NCBI GenBank assembly: GCA_002320605.1
Contig: DCKG01000022.1
Coordinates: 1-64,000, forward strand
Direction of reading: 5' to 3'
DNA: 64,000 nucleotides
From: Bacteroidales bacterium UBA1680
GTDB taxonomy: Bacteria > Bacteroidota > Bacteroidia > Bacteroidales > UBA932
Position numbers and translations under genes: made by a program. Shown here in pieces: positions 1 through 8,479 of the stretch; the stretch's first letter is position 1; each line of letters begins with the position of its first letter. Under the pieces are notes generated by a model. It made no database searches. It was not told the origin of the DNA and saw nothing but the letters and a program-made list of their open reading frames with translations.

Positions 1-57
1 AATTTTTCTCCGGACACTAGTGATAACAGTTAATACATTATTCTAATAATCAATTAT

Positions 58-330
58 ATGAACAAAAATCGAATTATTATTTTTGCCATCATTCTGGCTG
101 TTATTTTGGGGGGATTATTGGCAGTGAAGAGCATTGCGTCGCAAAGCCTATTCGTTTCGAATGTTGAAGCTTTGATGAATAGTGAGAACTTTTATGGTGA
201 AGCCTCGTGCTGGAATACTGTCGTATATAAAAGAGGAACCGATACGAGGGTTTGTCATTCTTGTTCGATTGAAATGAACATGCAGCCTTCTTTTCCAGAG
301 TACGTCCTTCATTGCTATAATCCCAAATAG
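58..330 (+). CDS. NVEAL-type small peptide precursor 1
   Basis: This encodes a 90-residue protein. An N-terminal hydrophobic segment (residues 5-22) looks like a signal peptide or membrane anchor. The NVEAL motif sits at residues 35-39, and a cysteine-rich tail has C51, C66, C69 and C86. The spacing C-x14-C-x2-C-x16-C recurs in the three other NVEAL genes downstream. NVEAL proteins are a Bacteroidota family of small secreted or envelope peptides of unknown function. The stop lies 5 bases before the propeller gene, so the two are surely cotranscribed. Family assignment is confident; function is not known. Export followed by processing near NVEAL is inference. Confidence 0.85.
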   Translation: MNKNRIIIFAIILAVILGGLLAVKSIASQSLFVSNVEALMNSENFYGEASCWNTVVYKRGTDTRVCHSCSIEMNMQPSFPEYVLHCYNPK

Positions 331-335
331 ACAAA

Positions 336-1367
336 ATGAAACGGACTGTTGTATCATTAGCGGCAATTTGTCTGACTCTTTGTGGCTGCTCTTACAAAGA
401 TGTCACGTTGGCTGCTTTCAAGAATATGGAAAGGGTAGATGAGTTCCCTTACTCTTTCATGCTCGGAAAGGGAGAGGCCTTAAATTTTGTCCCAGTCGGA
501 GCTCTAGACATTGCGGTATGCGGAGATTCTCTTTTGTTCTCTGTTCCTTCAGAAAAATTCATAAATGTGTATGATTTAAATGATGGGATTTTTTCAGGAT
601 CATTCCTTAAAAAAGGAAACGGTCCCTATGAGTTTCTGAATCCTCCATTTATGCAAGAAATGACATTCTCTGAGAGGATAGTTAGCATTTATCATCCAAA
701 CGGACATTTCTATGACTTTGATTTTAAACGCTCGATCTTGAGAGGTTCTCCGGTAGTCATTAATGACGCTAATAATTTACCAAAGAAATTGAAGAATTGT
801 TTTAGAGTAGAAGACTCTTCTTATTATTGTCGTGAAGTTCGCTCGGATGCGAAAGGCCTGCGCCGATTTCTTTGGACTAGCGGAAAAGAGAGCCAGAATG
901 CTTCAATCGAAACCCTGAATGAGATTCTCCTAGAAGGAAAGGAAGATGGGTACAGACATAATTTGCTCTCTTCCTTGATAGCTTATCATAACGAGCATGA
1001 TATTGTGGTTGAGGCTGCAATGTATCAGGATGTCATCAACATGTATTCACTTCGTAAGAAATTTGCTTTGTCAATAGTGACAGGAGACAATGTCAATAGT
1101 ATTGAAGAGTTGTCTACTCTGCCATTTGGTAATTTCAAAGATGCATACGTGGATTTGCGTCTATACGACAATTCTTTTGCATGTCTTAAGGCTGGGAATT
1201 GCGTGCAGTTCTTTGATTGGCAAGGTAATCCGATAGCGCAGCTGATGCTTCCAGAGAAAGCAACAGCTTTTGATGTTGCTTGGGGGGACAGATTCCTGTT
1301 CACGTACGATATCGAAACAGAGAGTTTATATAAATACAAAATACCAGAAGGAATCCTTAACGGTTAA
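336..1367 (+). CDS. 6-bladed beta-propeller lipoprotein 1
   Basis: This is a 343-residue protein with a lipoprotein signal (lipobox LCGC, lipidated Cys at about residue 18). The body has the repeating strand pattern of the Bacteroidota 6-bladed beta-propeller (BF3164/TolB-like) family, with phrases such as GNGPYEFL and a late blade reading VQFFDWQGNPIAQL. Such proteins probably sit on the cell surface or periplasmic face and act as binding scaffolds. They are often encoded next to NVEAL peptides, as here (5-base gap). It resembles the propeller at 5925 most closely in the phrase pattern GPYEFL/GPGEVL and in the DLNEIS/TLNEIL region. The ligand is unknown; the partner peptide is an obvious candidate. 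Confidence 0.85.
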   Translation: MKRTVVSLAAICLTLCGCSYKDVTLAAFKNMERVDEFPYSFMLGKGEALNFVPVGALDIAVCGDSLLFSVPSEKFINVYDLNDGIFSGSFLKKGNGPYEFLNPPFMQEMTFSERIVSIYHPNGHFYDFDFKRSILRGSPVVINDANNLPKKLKNCFRVEDSSYYCREVRSDAKGLRRFLWTSGKESQNASIETLNEILLEGKEDGYRHNLLSSLIAYHNEHDIVVEAAMYQDVINMYSLRKKFALSIVTGDNVNSIEELSTLPFGNFKDAYVDLRLYDNSFACLKAGNCVQFFDWQGNPIAQLMLPEKATAFDVAWGDRFLFTYDIETESLYKYKIPEGILNG

Positions 1368-1492
1368 AATAAATCAAACAAAGAACCAAGTCGTTTTAAT
1401 GTCTGAGACATGTGATAATGTTGTTTTGATTTTTTCTCTTGTCTCTTACGAAAATATCAATAACATTACATTTGGAAAATATACTGACTCAA

Positions 1493-3430
1493 ATGCATAG
1501 AATTTTCATAGCCACAGTAGAATACATTATTGTTTTTGCTTCACTCTATGTAACATCATGTTCTTATGACCGGGTGAGCGAGGCTCTGCATATGGCGGGA
1601 AAAAACAGAGGCGAGCTGGAACACATACTTGAATACTTTGAACAGACAGGAGACAAAGAAAAGATCGCAGCATCACGTTTTTTGATTGGTAATATGCCTG
1701 GCCATAAGTCAATGAGAGGATCCTATGAGGCATATTGGTATGATGCGGACCGGATTCTGTCTGCATCTGGTGAATCGCTCTCGGTATTGGATTCCCTTGA
1801 GAACTTAAAGGCAAAGTACGACGGACTGATATATTATGATTTCGATCTGAAATATATATCGGCAGACTATCTTATTCACGACATTGAAACAGCGTTCGAT
1901 CAATGGCGGAATGGTGAGTGGGCAAGGCACCTTTCATTCGATGAGTTTTGCGAATGGCTGCTACCATACACTTGTTCAGACAGTCAGCCGTTGATGAATT
2001 GGCGTGACAGTATTTCAGACTTTGCAAAAGGGTACATCGATCATCTGAATGAATGTGATGAATATATCGGGAATCCACGAGCTGCGATAGTTCGTGTCAA
2101 CAACAAACTTATTCCAATGATCTCGGAACAGAAATGGATTCATTCTGGTCATGGGTATCCTATTTATAATCCTTCTATATTTGTTAAACTCCCTGGAGCG
2201 TCGTGCAACGAATACATGATAAATGGTATGCTGATAATGCGAAGCAAAGGAATTCCTATCGGCATGGATTATACGCCTCAATTTGCAGATCGGATGTATG
2301 GGCATTATTGGAATGTATATCCAAATCTAAGAGGTCGGAAGACAATGTTCACATCATTCGGAGTCAATCCTGATTATCCTCATTACACCCACACTACATT
2401 TGCTAAAATTGTACGCCAAACATATTCGTCAAATAATGAATATCTTAAGCTTCTTCGGCGACATAACGGAGATATCCCTCACATGTACGATTCCCCTTTC
2501 TTCAAAGATGTCACAGATGAGTATCAGGAAACGACGGATGTCTGTGTAGAGTTAATGAAAGGCATGAGATTGTCAAGTCGTGATGCTTTCATATGTGTTT
2601 TCGGAGATGATGGTTGGGAGCCTGTGTCTTGGGGAAAAGCCAGATTCGGTAAGGTTAAGTTCTTGAACATGGGACGGCGGACAACGTATCTGGTACTTGG
2701 ATATGTTGGTGGGGTTTTGAAGCCTGTGTCTTATCCTTTCTTCCTGGATGACTTCGGTAGAGTTTCATATATTGGAAAAGAGGAAAACCTCGGAAGGGCA
2801 AGTTTTACACTGTATAGAAAGTATCCAATGTTTCAGCACGTGATGCTTGTCCAGAGTTCTCTCCACGGAGGCCTTATCATTGGTGCGGATGACAGATCCT
2901 TCAAGAATGCAGACACAGTCTGTGTCTTTCCCGAGTGGCAGATTACTTCGGGAAAAGTTACAGCTAAACAAAAATATCCGCATAGGTATTGGCGATTCCT
3001 CTCTAATATGGGATTGAGATCCGATATGGCAGAACTGTTCTTCTATGATAATGCATGTTCCAGAGTCAAAATAAGTGCGGATTCGGATTCTTTGTCATAT
3101 GTTATTGACGGTGATCCATTGACATACTATTCTGCCTATCTCGAAGAACCATCCGGGGTATTGGATACTGGTGAGCCAGTAATCTTGGATCATGTCTCGT
3201 ATATCCGAAGAGGTGACGGAAATGCTATTGTTCCAGGAGATTTATACCGAGTGTCTTGGTGGAATGGCAAAGGATGGACGGAGCATTGCGAGTCTGTGGC
3301 AAATGATGTTGAACTTCAAATCGAAGACATTCCGGCGAACAAGTTGTATTTTGTGGAAGGCTTGTCAAGAGGGGTGCAGAATAGGACGTTTATATATGAG
3401 AAGAAAGTTGGGCGTGTAGTATGGAGGTAA
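1493..3430 (+). CDS. Transglutaminase-like lipoprotein
   Basis: The 645-residue product starts at the ATG at 1493, which gives a lipoprotein signal ending VTSC; an in-frame ATG at 1439 would add 18 residues ahead of it and spoil the signal. Around residues 236-275 is a transglutaminase/papain-fold signature: GASCNEY (candidate nucleophile C238), a GIPIGMDYTP stretch typical of the SxRxxGIPAR region, and GHYWNV with H271. The C-terminal 130 residues are beta-rich and end in a discoidin-like segment (VIDGDPLTYYSA). The gene lies between the first and second NVEAL cassettes. The fold suggests peptide-bond cleavage or crosslinking by a Cys-His pair, possibly acting on the peptides; that link is inference. 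Confidence 0.72.
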   Translation: MHRIFIATVEYIIVFASLYVTSCSYDRVSEALHMAGKNRGELEHILEYFEQTGDKEKIAASRFLIGNMPGHKSMRGSYEAYWYDADRILSASGESLSVLDSLENLKAKYDGLIYYDFDLKYISADYLIHDIETAFDQWRNGEWARHLSFDEFCEWLLPYTCSDSQPLMNWRDSISDFAKGYIDHLNECDEYIGNPRAAIVRVNNKLIPMISEQKWIHSGHGYPIYNPSIFVKLPGASCNEYMINGMLIMRSKGIPIGMDYTPQFADRMYGHYWNVYPNLRGRKTMFTSFGVNPDYPHYTHTTFAKIVRQTYSSNNEYLKLLRRHNGDIPHMYDSPFFKDVTDEYQETTDVCVELMKGMRLSSRDAFICVFGDDGWEPVSWGKARFGKVKFLNMGRRTTYLVLGYVGGVLKPVSYPFFLDDFGRVSYIGKEENLGRASFTLYRKYPMFQHVMLVQSSLHGGLIIGADDRSFKNADTVCVFPEWQITSGKVTAKQKYPHRYWRFLSNMGLRSDMAELFFYDNACSRVKISADSDSLSYVIDGDPLTYYSAYLEEPSGVLDTGEPVILDHVSYIRRGDGNAIVPGDLYRVSWWNGKGWTEHCESVANDVELQIEDIPANKLYFVEGLSRGVQNRTFIYEKKVGRVVWR

Positions 3431-3547
3431 ACATGATTTGGGATGCTATATGAGATAGTATAGAATGTCTTAGAAAAGAATCATATTTTGTGTCTTTCCG
3501 ATACATAATTGTTTTATTAATTTTTTAACAAATAAATTTTAATCACC

Positions 3548-3811
3548 ATGACGAAAAAAGTCATTATCGCAGTGGGAGCATTGATTGTAACTGCTGCCGT
3601 GTCAGCATTCACTTATGCTTTTAATGAGAGAGATGTTAAAGACGACTTGTTCGATGCGAATGTTGAGGCATTGGCAAGAAGCGAAGGCAGTGGAAAAGCT
3701 ATTTGCTACAGCCAATACTCGGTTAACGACTCTATGAGATGTCTGGAATGTGGTTCATGTAAATATGTGAATGGAGCAGGCGTCGATAAGGGCGGTTATT
3801 GTAGGTTTTAA
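3548..3811 (+). CDS. NVEAL-type small peptide precursor 2
   Basis: The product has 87 residues with an N-terminal hydrophobic helix (residues 5-24), NVEAL at 38-42, and cysteines C53, C65, C68, C71 and C85. C53-x14-C68-x2-C71-x13-C85 matches the pattern of the other three peptides, and C65 is an extra cysteine found only here. The residue after the first cysteine is aromatic (CY), as in all four copies. The stop is 5 bases from the next propeller gene. A 117-base A+T-rich gap precedes it, the largest gap in the island after the one at 1368-1492, so it may start a second transcription unit. Function is unknown. Confidence 0.85.
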   Translation: MTKKVIIAVGALIVTAAVSAFTYAFNERDVKDDLFDANVEALARSEGSGKAICYSQYSVNDSMRCLECGSCKYVNGAGVDKGGYCRF

Positions 3812-3816
3812 TAAAC

Positions 3817-4860
3817 ATGAGAGCATATCCATTTATTCTTAGCGTCATTATTCTGGTTGCATGCGGCCAGAACAATGATAATATTTTCGATGCGCCTGTG
3901 CGTAACGCAAAGGCCATAGAGCAAGGCAGCGTGAAAGGAGAGCGGACATGCCGGAGTGGGGATACCATCGGCAATATCTCAGGGATTTATGCTAACGACT
4001 CGATTCTTTTGTTGAAAGGCGTCGAGGCGGATTCCCCATTTTTGATTCATGCGTTTTCCACTAAGGATGATTCTGCTGTTGGCAATTTTGTCGCCAAGGG
4101 GCGTGGTGAGGGGGAACTATTGGCTCCGATTATCAAAGGATGCCAGCAAAAGGAGGATTGGTCAATATATCTGTTTGATTTGAATTTGTGTGCTGCCTTC
4201 AGTTTGGACATTAAGAAATCAGTTGAGAGTCAGAAGACAGAACTGTCGCTGTTGCTGAAATTGCCTCCACAAACTCTTGACGCTTATCCTATCGGTGAAG
4301 ATCACATAGCTCTTGTTCCTCAAAAAGACGATTACATTTGCGAAATATTGGATAGAAATGGCGACCAGATTAAGAAAATCTCGTTGTTCCCGAATGTCCC
4401 GGGGTCGGATTATTTTGAAGGGTTGTCATCCGCTTGCGTGGTCAATCAGGACAGAAGGATGCTGGCCATGGCGATGTGTATGCTGCCACAGGTGAATATT
4501 CTGGATATCACCACAGGAGAGAAGTCGACGGTTGCGATCTCAAAGGATTACAAGAACTGGCACAAAATTCTGAACGACAGCAATGACGAACGCCGGATTT
4601 ATTATACGGCAATCACTCAATCGGACAAAAATATCATTGCACTGTGCATGGACAGTTCATTTGAGGAGTGGATCAAAGGCACGAAGGCTCCTCACCTGCA
4701 CATTTTCGATTGGGAAGGAAACTTCCTGAACGATGTGACCATTCAGGAGAATTTGAAAACAATATCTTTTGATGACTCAACTCAGATTTTGTACGGAGTG
4801 GATACCAATGATAGTGTTTTTAAATATGATTTGTCAGACATCATAAATGGCAAAGCATGA
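3817..4860 (+). CDS. 6-bladed beta-propeller lipoprotein 2
   Basis: This 347-residue lipoprotein has a signal ending LVACG (Cys at about residue 16), then a propeller-like body with phrases such as GRGEGELLAPI, VNILDITTGE, HLHIFDWEGNFLN and LYGVDTNDSVFKYDL. These are typical late-blade strands of the Bacteroidota 6-bladed propeller family. It follows NVEAL peptide 2 by 5 bases, and its stop codon overlaps the start of the thioredoxin-like gene (ATGA). It is clearly diverged from the propellers at 336 and 5925, as expected if each pairs with its own peptide. Ligand and exact location are not shown by the sequence. Confidence 0.83.
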   Translation: MRAYPFILSVIILVACGQNNDNIFDAPVRNAKAIEQGSVKGERTCRSGDTIGNISGIYANDSILLLKGVEADSPFLIHAFSTKDDSAVGNFVAKGRGEGELLAPIIKGCQQKEDWSIYLFDLNLCAAFSLDIKKSVESQKTELSLLLKLPPQTLDAYPIGEDHIALVPQKDDYICEILDRNGDQIKKISLFPNVPGSDYFEGLSSACVVNQDRRMLAMAMCMLPQVNILDITTGEKSTVAISKDYKNWHKILNDSNDERRIYYTAITQSDKNIIALCMDSSFEEWIKGTKAPHLHIFDWEGNFLNDVTIQENLKTISFDDSTQILYGVDTNDSVFKYDLSDIINGKA

Positions 4861-5408
4861 AACATTTTGAGAAGAGAACAGCCCTCGCTGCGATGTTGTG
4901 CCTTATGATAAGTTGTACGCAGCATGCTCTGCGTCAAGACATGAAAAAATTCATGTCCGAGAATATCGCTTTCCCGACAGATTTAATAAAGATTACTGAT
5001 GGTCAGGTATCTTCTGGTAAGATTGAATTGTATAAATCAGTAATGGTTTTCTTCTACGGGAAAGACGAGTGTTCGTCTTGCGCAATAAACCATCTAAATG
5101 ATGATTTGTCAGGATTTATTGATATTGAGAAATCGGAGAAATGCAGGGTTGTGATTCTATTTTCTCCGTTAGAAGATGATATTTTGGACGTCCAAAATCA
5201 AATAAGAGAGCTAAAATTTCCTTTTCCAATATATGTAGATTTGTATGGAGAGTTTTACAGAATTAATAAGGATTTTCCATCGGACCGTCGGTTCCATAGT
5301 TTCTTAATTGGAAAAGATGCCCATCCAGTTTTTATCGGTAATCCGCTTCGAGGAGAAAAACTGTCAAAGGTATTTAAAATGGTCTTAAAAAAGATAAACA
5401 AATCATAA
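4857..5408 (+). CDS. Thioredoxin-fold lipoprotein with CSSC motif
   Basis: The 183-residue product starts by a 4-base ATGA overlap with the upstream propeller, so translation is probably coupled. The signal ends LMISC (Cys at about 20). After a linker comes a thioredoxin-like core: the strand VMVFFYGKD leads into DECSSC, with the CxxC pair at residues 72 and 75, then strands VVILFSP and FPIYVDL, and a late HSFLIG strand. This resembles the redoxin-like proteins common beside propeller operons in Bacteroidota. A CxxC redox protein beside cysteine-rich peptides suggests a role in their disulfides; that is inference from context. I do not see a clear cis-proline, so activity is uncertain. Confidence 0.65.
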   Translation: MKHFEKRTALAAMLCLMISCTQHALRQDMKKFMSENIAFPTDLIKITDGQVSSGKIELYKSVMVFFYGKDECSSCAINHLNDDLSGFIDIEKSEKCRVVILFSPLEDDILDVQNQIRELKFPFPIYVDLYGEFYRINKDFPSDRRFHSFLIGKDAHPVFIGNPLRGEKLSKVFKMVLKKINKS

Positions 5409-5418
5409 ATTTATAAAA

Positions 5419-5673
5419 ATGAAGAAAATTATAATCTTATCTTCTCTGTTCTTATTAATTGAAGGCATTACCGCATTAATGCTTGTCTATAATCATGAAG
5501 AAGACATTTACATATTTGCAAATGTCGATGCACTGGCTAGTGAAGAGTCCTCTGAAGGAGGAAACAAGTGCTACAAGAACGTGACTGATGATCCGGCCGA
5601 TCAGGTAGTCTATTGTGGAACTTGTAGAAGCATCCCGGGGCGAGGAAGTAAAAAAAGTGTATGTTATAAGTAA
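5419..5673 (+). CDS. NVEAL-type small peptide precursor 3
   Basis: The 84-residue product has an N-terminal hydrophobic helix, a variant motif NVDAL at 35-39, an acidic stretch SEESSEGG, and then C51, C66, C69 and C82 in the order CY-x13-CGTC-x12-C. The YCGTC block is shared exactly with peptide 4, encoded 6 bases downstream, so the two look like a recent tandem duplication that has diverged in the tail. The protein ends two residues after the last cysteine. The gene starts 10 bases after the thioredoxin-like gene. Function is unknown. Confidence 0.85.
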   Translation: MKKIIILSSLFLLIEGITALMLVYNHEEDIYIFANVDALASEESSEGGNKCYKNVTDDPADQVVYCGTCRSIPGRGSKKSVCYK

Positions 5674-5679
5674 CTCTAT

Positions 5680-5928
5680 ATGAAAAAAATCTTATTGATC
5701 ATTGCTGCGTTTGTGATTTTTTTAGTTACAGTTCTAATTTATGAGAAAACATCTTTTGATGTGATTTTTACTGCAAACGTAGAAGCCTTGTCACAAGCCG
5801 AGCATGGTGAGTATATAAAGTGTTGGAAAAATATTCGTGATGATATTTCGGATGTTGTTCTTTATTGTGGAACTTGTACGGAACTTCCAGGAACGTATAG
5901 GGGCGGAATGAGTTATTGTAAGCCATGA
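5680..5928 (+). CDS. NVEAL-type small peptide precursor 4
   Basis: The 82-residue product has an N-terminal hydrophobic helix (residues 4-20), NVEAL at 33-37, and C48, C63, C66 and C80, with CW at the first cysteine and YCGTC at the central pair, as in peptide 3. The last two residues follow the final cysteine. The stop overlaps the start of the third propeller gene (ATGA at 5925). Tandem copies 3 and 4 are both upstream of one propeller, unlike the one-to-one arrangement of copies 1 and 2. Function is unknown. Confidence 0.85.
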   Translation: MKKILLIIAAFVIFLVTVLIYEKTSFDVIFTANVEALSQAEHGEYIKCWKNIRDDISDVVLYCGTCTELPGTYRGGMSYCKP

Positions 5929-6992
5929 GGAAGATTTTGCTTACACTTGTTGCATGGGCGTTTATCCTGACATCGTGTGAACGAAAAGCGTATTTCGCAT
6001 TCGATGATGTCATTTATGTGCACGATTTCCCTAATGAGTATGAGTTGGGAGATGCTGACACATTGGATGTTGACTTGATAGGGATTCGTGGAGTGAAAAG
6101 TTTCGGGGACTATCTTCTTGTATCCTGTTCTGAGCCGAAGGGCTGTTTGTCTACAGTGTCTTTGGAGGACAAACCAAAAGTTACAAATTCTTTCTTGATG
6201 ATTGGCTCCGGTCCTGGAGAAGTGCTTTATCGACCCTATATCTCTTGGATGAGTTTTTATGAAAAAGATGGCCGACGTGAGGGAGGAGTATATGATTATA
6301 CCGGGTCATTTCTTGAACTTGACATCTCTCAGGACTCTCTTTCGAATGCATATAGATACTTGTCGCGTTCTCTTCCAACAGTGTCTGGCTCCCGATATTT
6401 CTACGTTTCCCCCAACCTTTTTTTATGCCGACGGTCGAAGGGGGATGGCAGTGGTTTTGAAAGATTTTTGGTGGATTCTTTAGGAAGAGAATGCCACATT
6501 GCATCAATGGATTACCTGAATGAGATTTCATCTTCAGAACAAAACCTCCTTTCATCCTCTATCGTCATAGATGATAAAAGCGGAACTATAGCAGAAGCGA
6601 GTTCCTATCTTAATGTCATTCATCTATATTCATTGGATGCCTCAAGAAAAGGATTTGCGAAAACGGTGGCTCTTGGGAAAAGGCTTATGGACATCAGAGA
6701 TGTTGAGAGACAGGGCCTTGATCTAATTCCAAGGACATACTATGATGTTCATCCATACAAAGGCTTCTTTGCTGCCCTTTATGTTGGAGCAAAAATGGAA
6801 GATTTCGAGCAAGGAATCTGCCCTCATCCCTCCATTCATTTGTTCAGTTTGACAGGTGAGCCTCTAGCAAAGATTCAGTTACCTGTCAATGCGTTACTAT
6901 TTGACATTGACTCAGAAAACAGTACGATTTATGTGGTGGAGATGGTTTCTGAAAAAATTCTAAGATATAATTTGCCCGATATCTGCATTTAA
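5925..6992 (+). CDS. 6-bladed beta-propeller lipoprotein 3
   Basis: This 355-residue lipoprotein (signal ending ILTSC, Cys at about residue 18) has a propeller-like body with GSGPGEVLYRPY in an early blade and SIHLFSLTGEPLAKIQLP in a late blade. It starts by a 4-base overlap with NVEAL peptide 4, so the pair is translationally coupled. It is closest among the three propellers to the one at 336. It probably faces the outside of the cell or the periplasm, bound to membrane through the lipid. A partner role for the peptides is suggested by the repeated pairing, not shown. Confidence 0.85.
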   Translation: MRKILLTLVAWAFILTSCERKAYFAFDDVIYVHDFPNEYELGDADTLDVDLIGIRGVKSFGDYLLVSCSEPKGCLSTVSLEDKPKVTNSFLMIGSGPGEVLYRPYISWMSFYEKDGRREGGVYDYTGSFLELDISQDSLSNAYRYLSRSLPTVSGSRYFYVSPNLFLCRRSKGDGSGFERFLVDSLGRECHIASMDYLNEISSSEQNLLSSSIVIDDKSGTIAEASSYLNVIHLYSLDASRKGFAKTVALGKRLMDIRDVERQGLDLIPRTYYDVHPYKGFFAALYVGAKMEDFEQGICPHPSIHLFSLTGEPLAKIQLPVNALLFDIDSENSTIYVVEMVSEKILRYNLPDICI

Positions 6993-6994
6993 AT

Positions 6995-8479
6995 ATGTGG
7001 CTATTGGTTTCATTGGCTTCATTGGTTTTGTTCGTCTATCATCGAGAGTTTGCTGAACGCATAATCGTCTTTGCACTGTCGCTATGGCTTGCATATGAGT
7101 CAGCGTTCGGGATTATGCAGTTGCTAGGAATTGCTGTTTCCTGCAATAGTATGTATCCGATGACAGGCAGTTTTGCTAATCCCGGTCCTTACGGCGGATT
7201 CCTCGCTGTTTGCATGGCCGTGGTTTTTGCTGCTGCTTGGAAATGGCGTGATTTGGAGACTCCATATGATAGAGTATTGTTTTGGCTATCAACTGTTTCC
7301 GGCAGTTTGGGAGCTTTAGTACTCCCTGTGTCAATGAGCAGGACCGGTTTCGTTGCGTTGCTCGTGTCTGGAGTGGCCTTTGCCTTGACCAATGCGGAAT
7401 TAAAGTCATATTTGAAATCACATAAAAGGATGGTGCTGTTAGTTGTTACTATAATTGTCATCCTCGGTATTGGAGCGTTCAGACTGAAGAAAGACTCTGC
7501 ATTTGGTCGTTTTCATATTTGGGAGATGGAGCTGCGCGCCATCGCTGACAAACCCCTGGTAGGCCACGGATGCGGAAAGGCACTTGGTGCGTATGGCGAT
7601 GCGCAGGCAGAATTTTTTGAAAAGGATGAACGCAGCCAAGAGAGGGTAAGGATTGCCGGGTGTCCGGAATATGCGTTCAATGAGTACTTCCGCTTCGGGA
7701 TGGAGTTCGGGATTCTTGGCTTGTTGTTGTCGGCCGCAGTGATTGTTTTCGGAACGCTGACGTTGTGCAAGGTTAGATCTTCTTTGACATTTGGTTTCGT
7801 TTCTTGGGGGACATTTGCAATGGCTTCATATCCATTGGATGTATGGCAGTTACAATTGCTCATAGCCACCTTTCTGGGAGCGGCGATAGGCGTAAGTGTG
7901 AAAGTCGGAAAAAAAGCAAAACTGATTTTGATGCCGACCTTTATCATTATATCCATAGTATTAATTGTAATGAGGATTCCAGAGAGCAAACGAATAAAAA
8001 TTGCTGAACAAGAATGGCGTGAAGAGCAAAAATCTGCAAGCTTTGAAATGTTTGATGGCGAGGCGGACAGATTGGCGATTTTATACCCGCAGCTTAGGAT
8101 GAAATTCCGTTATCTTTATGACTATGGCTATGTCCTTCATAAAGAAGGCAGGTACGCTGAGAGCAATGTGATTTTAATTGAAGGTGCATCAAGATCATCA
8201 GATCCTATGTTCTACAACATCATAGGAAAAAATTTCGAAGCGCTCGGAGATTATGACGAAGCCAAGCGTAATTACGTTCATTCGCACAATATGGTGCCGT
8301 CGCGGTTGTATCCTTACATCTTGCTGATGGAAATGGAGGAAAAGCGGGGAGACATAAAGCAGGCACTGTCTTATGCGCAGAAAGCTTTGTCTCTGCCGGT
8401 GAATGATAGAAATATGTCTATGCGTAATCTTCATAATAGAGCGAAGAAATACTATGATGAACATTCGAAAGATTATTAG
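6995..8479 (+). CDS. O-antigen-ligase-like membrane protein with C-terminal TPRs
   Basis: The 494-residue product has an N-terminal region of about seven to nine hydrophobic helices (residues 1-325) carrying the Wzy_C/O-antigen ligase signature GSFANPGPYGGFLA and a periplasmic-loop segment SMSRTGFVALL. A soluble tail (330-494) follows with TPR-like repeats, for example YVLHKEGRYAESNVILIEGA and IIGKNFEALGDYDEAKRNY. Wzy_C proteins join or polymerise glycans on lipid carriers in the periplasm. The start at 6995 lies 2 bases after the propeller stop. It may lack one or two N-terminal helices compared with typical members. No glycan biosynthesis genes are nearby, so the substrate may be unusual. 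Confidence 0.75.
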   Translation: MWLLVSLASLVLFVYHREFAERIIVFALSLWLAYESAFGIMQLLGIAVSCNSMYPMTGSFANPGPYGGFLAVCMAVVFAAAWKWRDLETPYDRVLFWLSTVSGSLGALVLPVSMSRTGFVALLVSGVAFALTNAELKSYLKSHKRMVLLVVTIIVILGIGAFRLKKDSAFGRFHIWEMELRAIADKPLVGHGCGKALGAYGDAQAEFFEKDERSQERVRIAGCPEYAFNEYFRFGMEFGILGLLLSAAVIVFGTLTLCKVRSSLTFGFVSWGTFAMASYPLDVWQLQLLIATFLGAAIGVSVKVGKKAKLILMPTFIIISIVLIVMRIPESKRIKIAEQEWREEQKSASFEMFDGEADRLAILYPQLRMKFRYLYDYGYVLHKEGRYAESNVILIEGASRSSDPMFYNIIGKNFEALGDYDEAKRNYVHSHNMVPSRLYPYILLMEMEEKRGDIKQALSYAQKALSLPVNDRNMSMRNLHNRAKKYYDEHSKDY

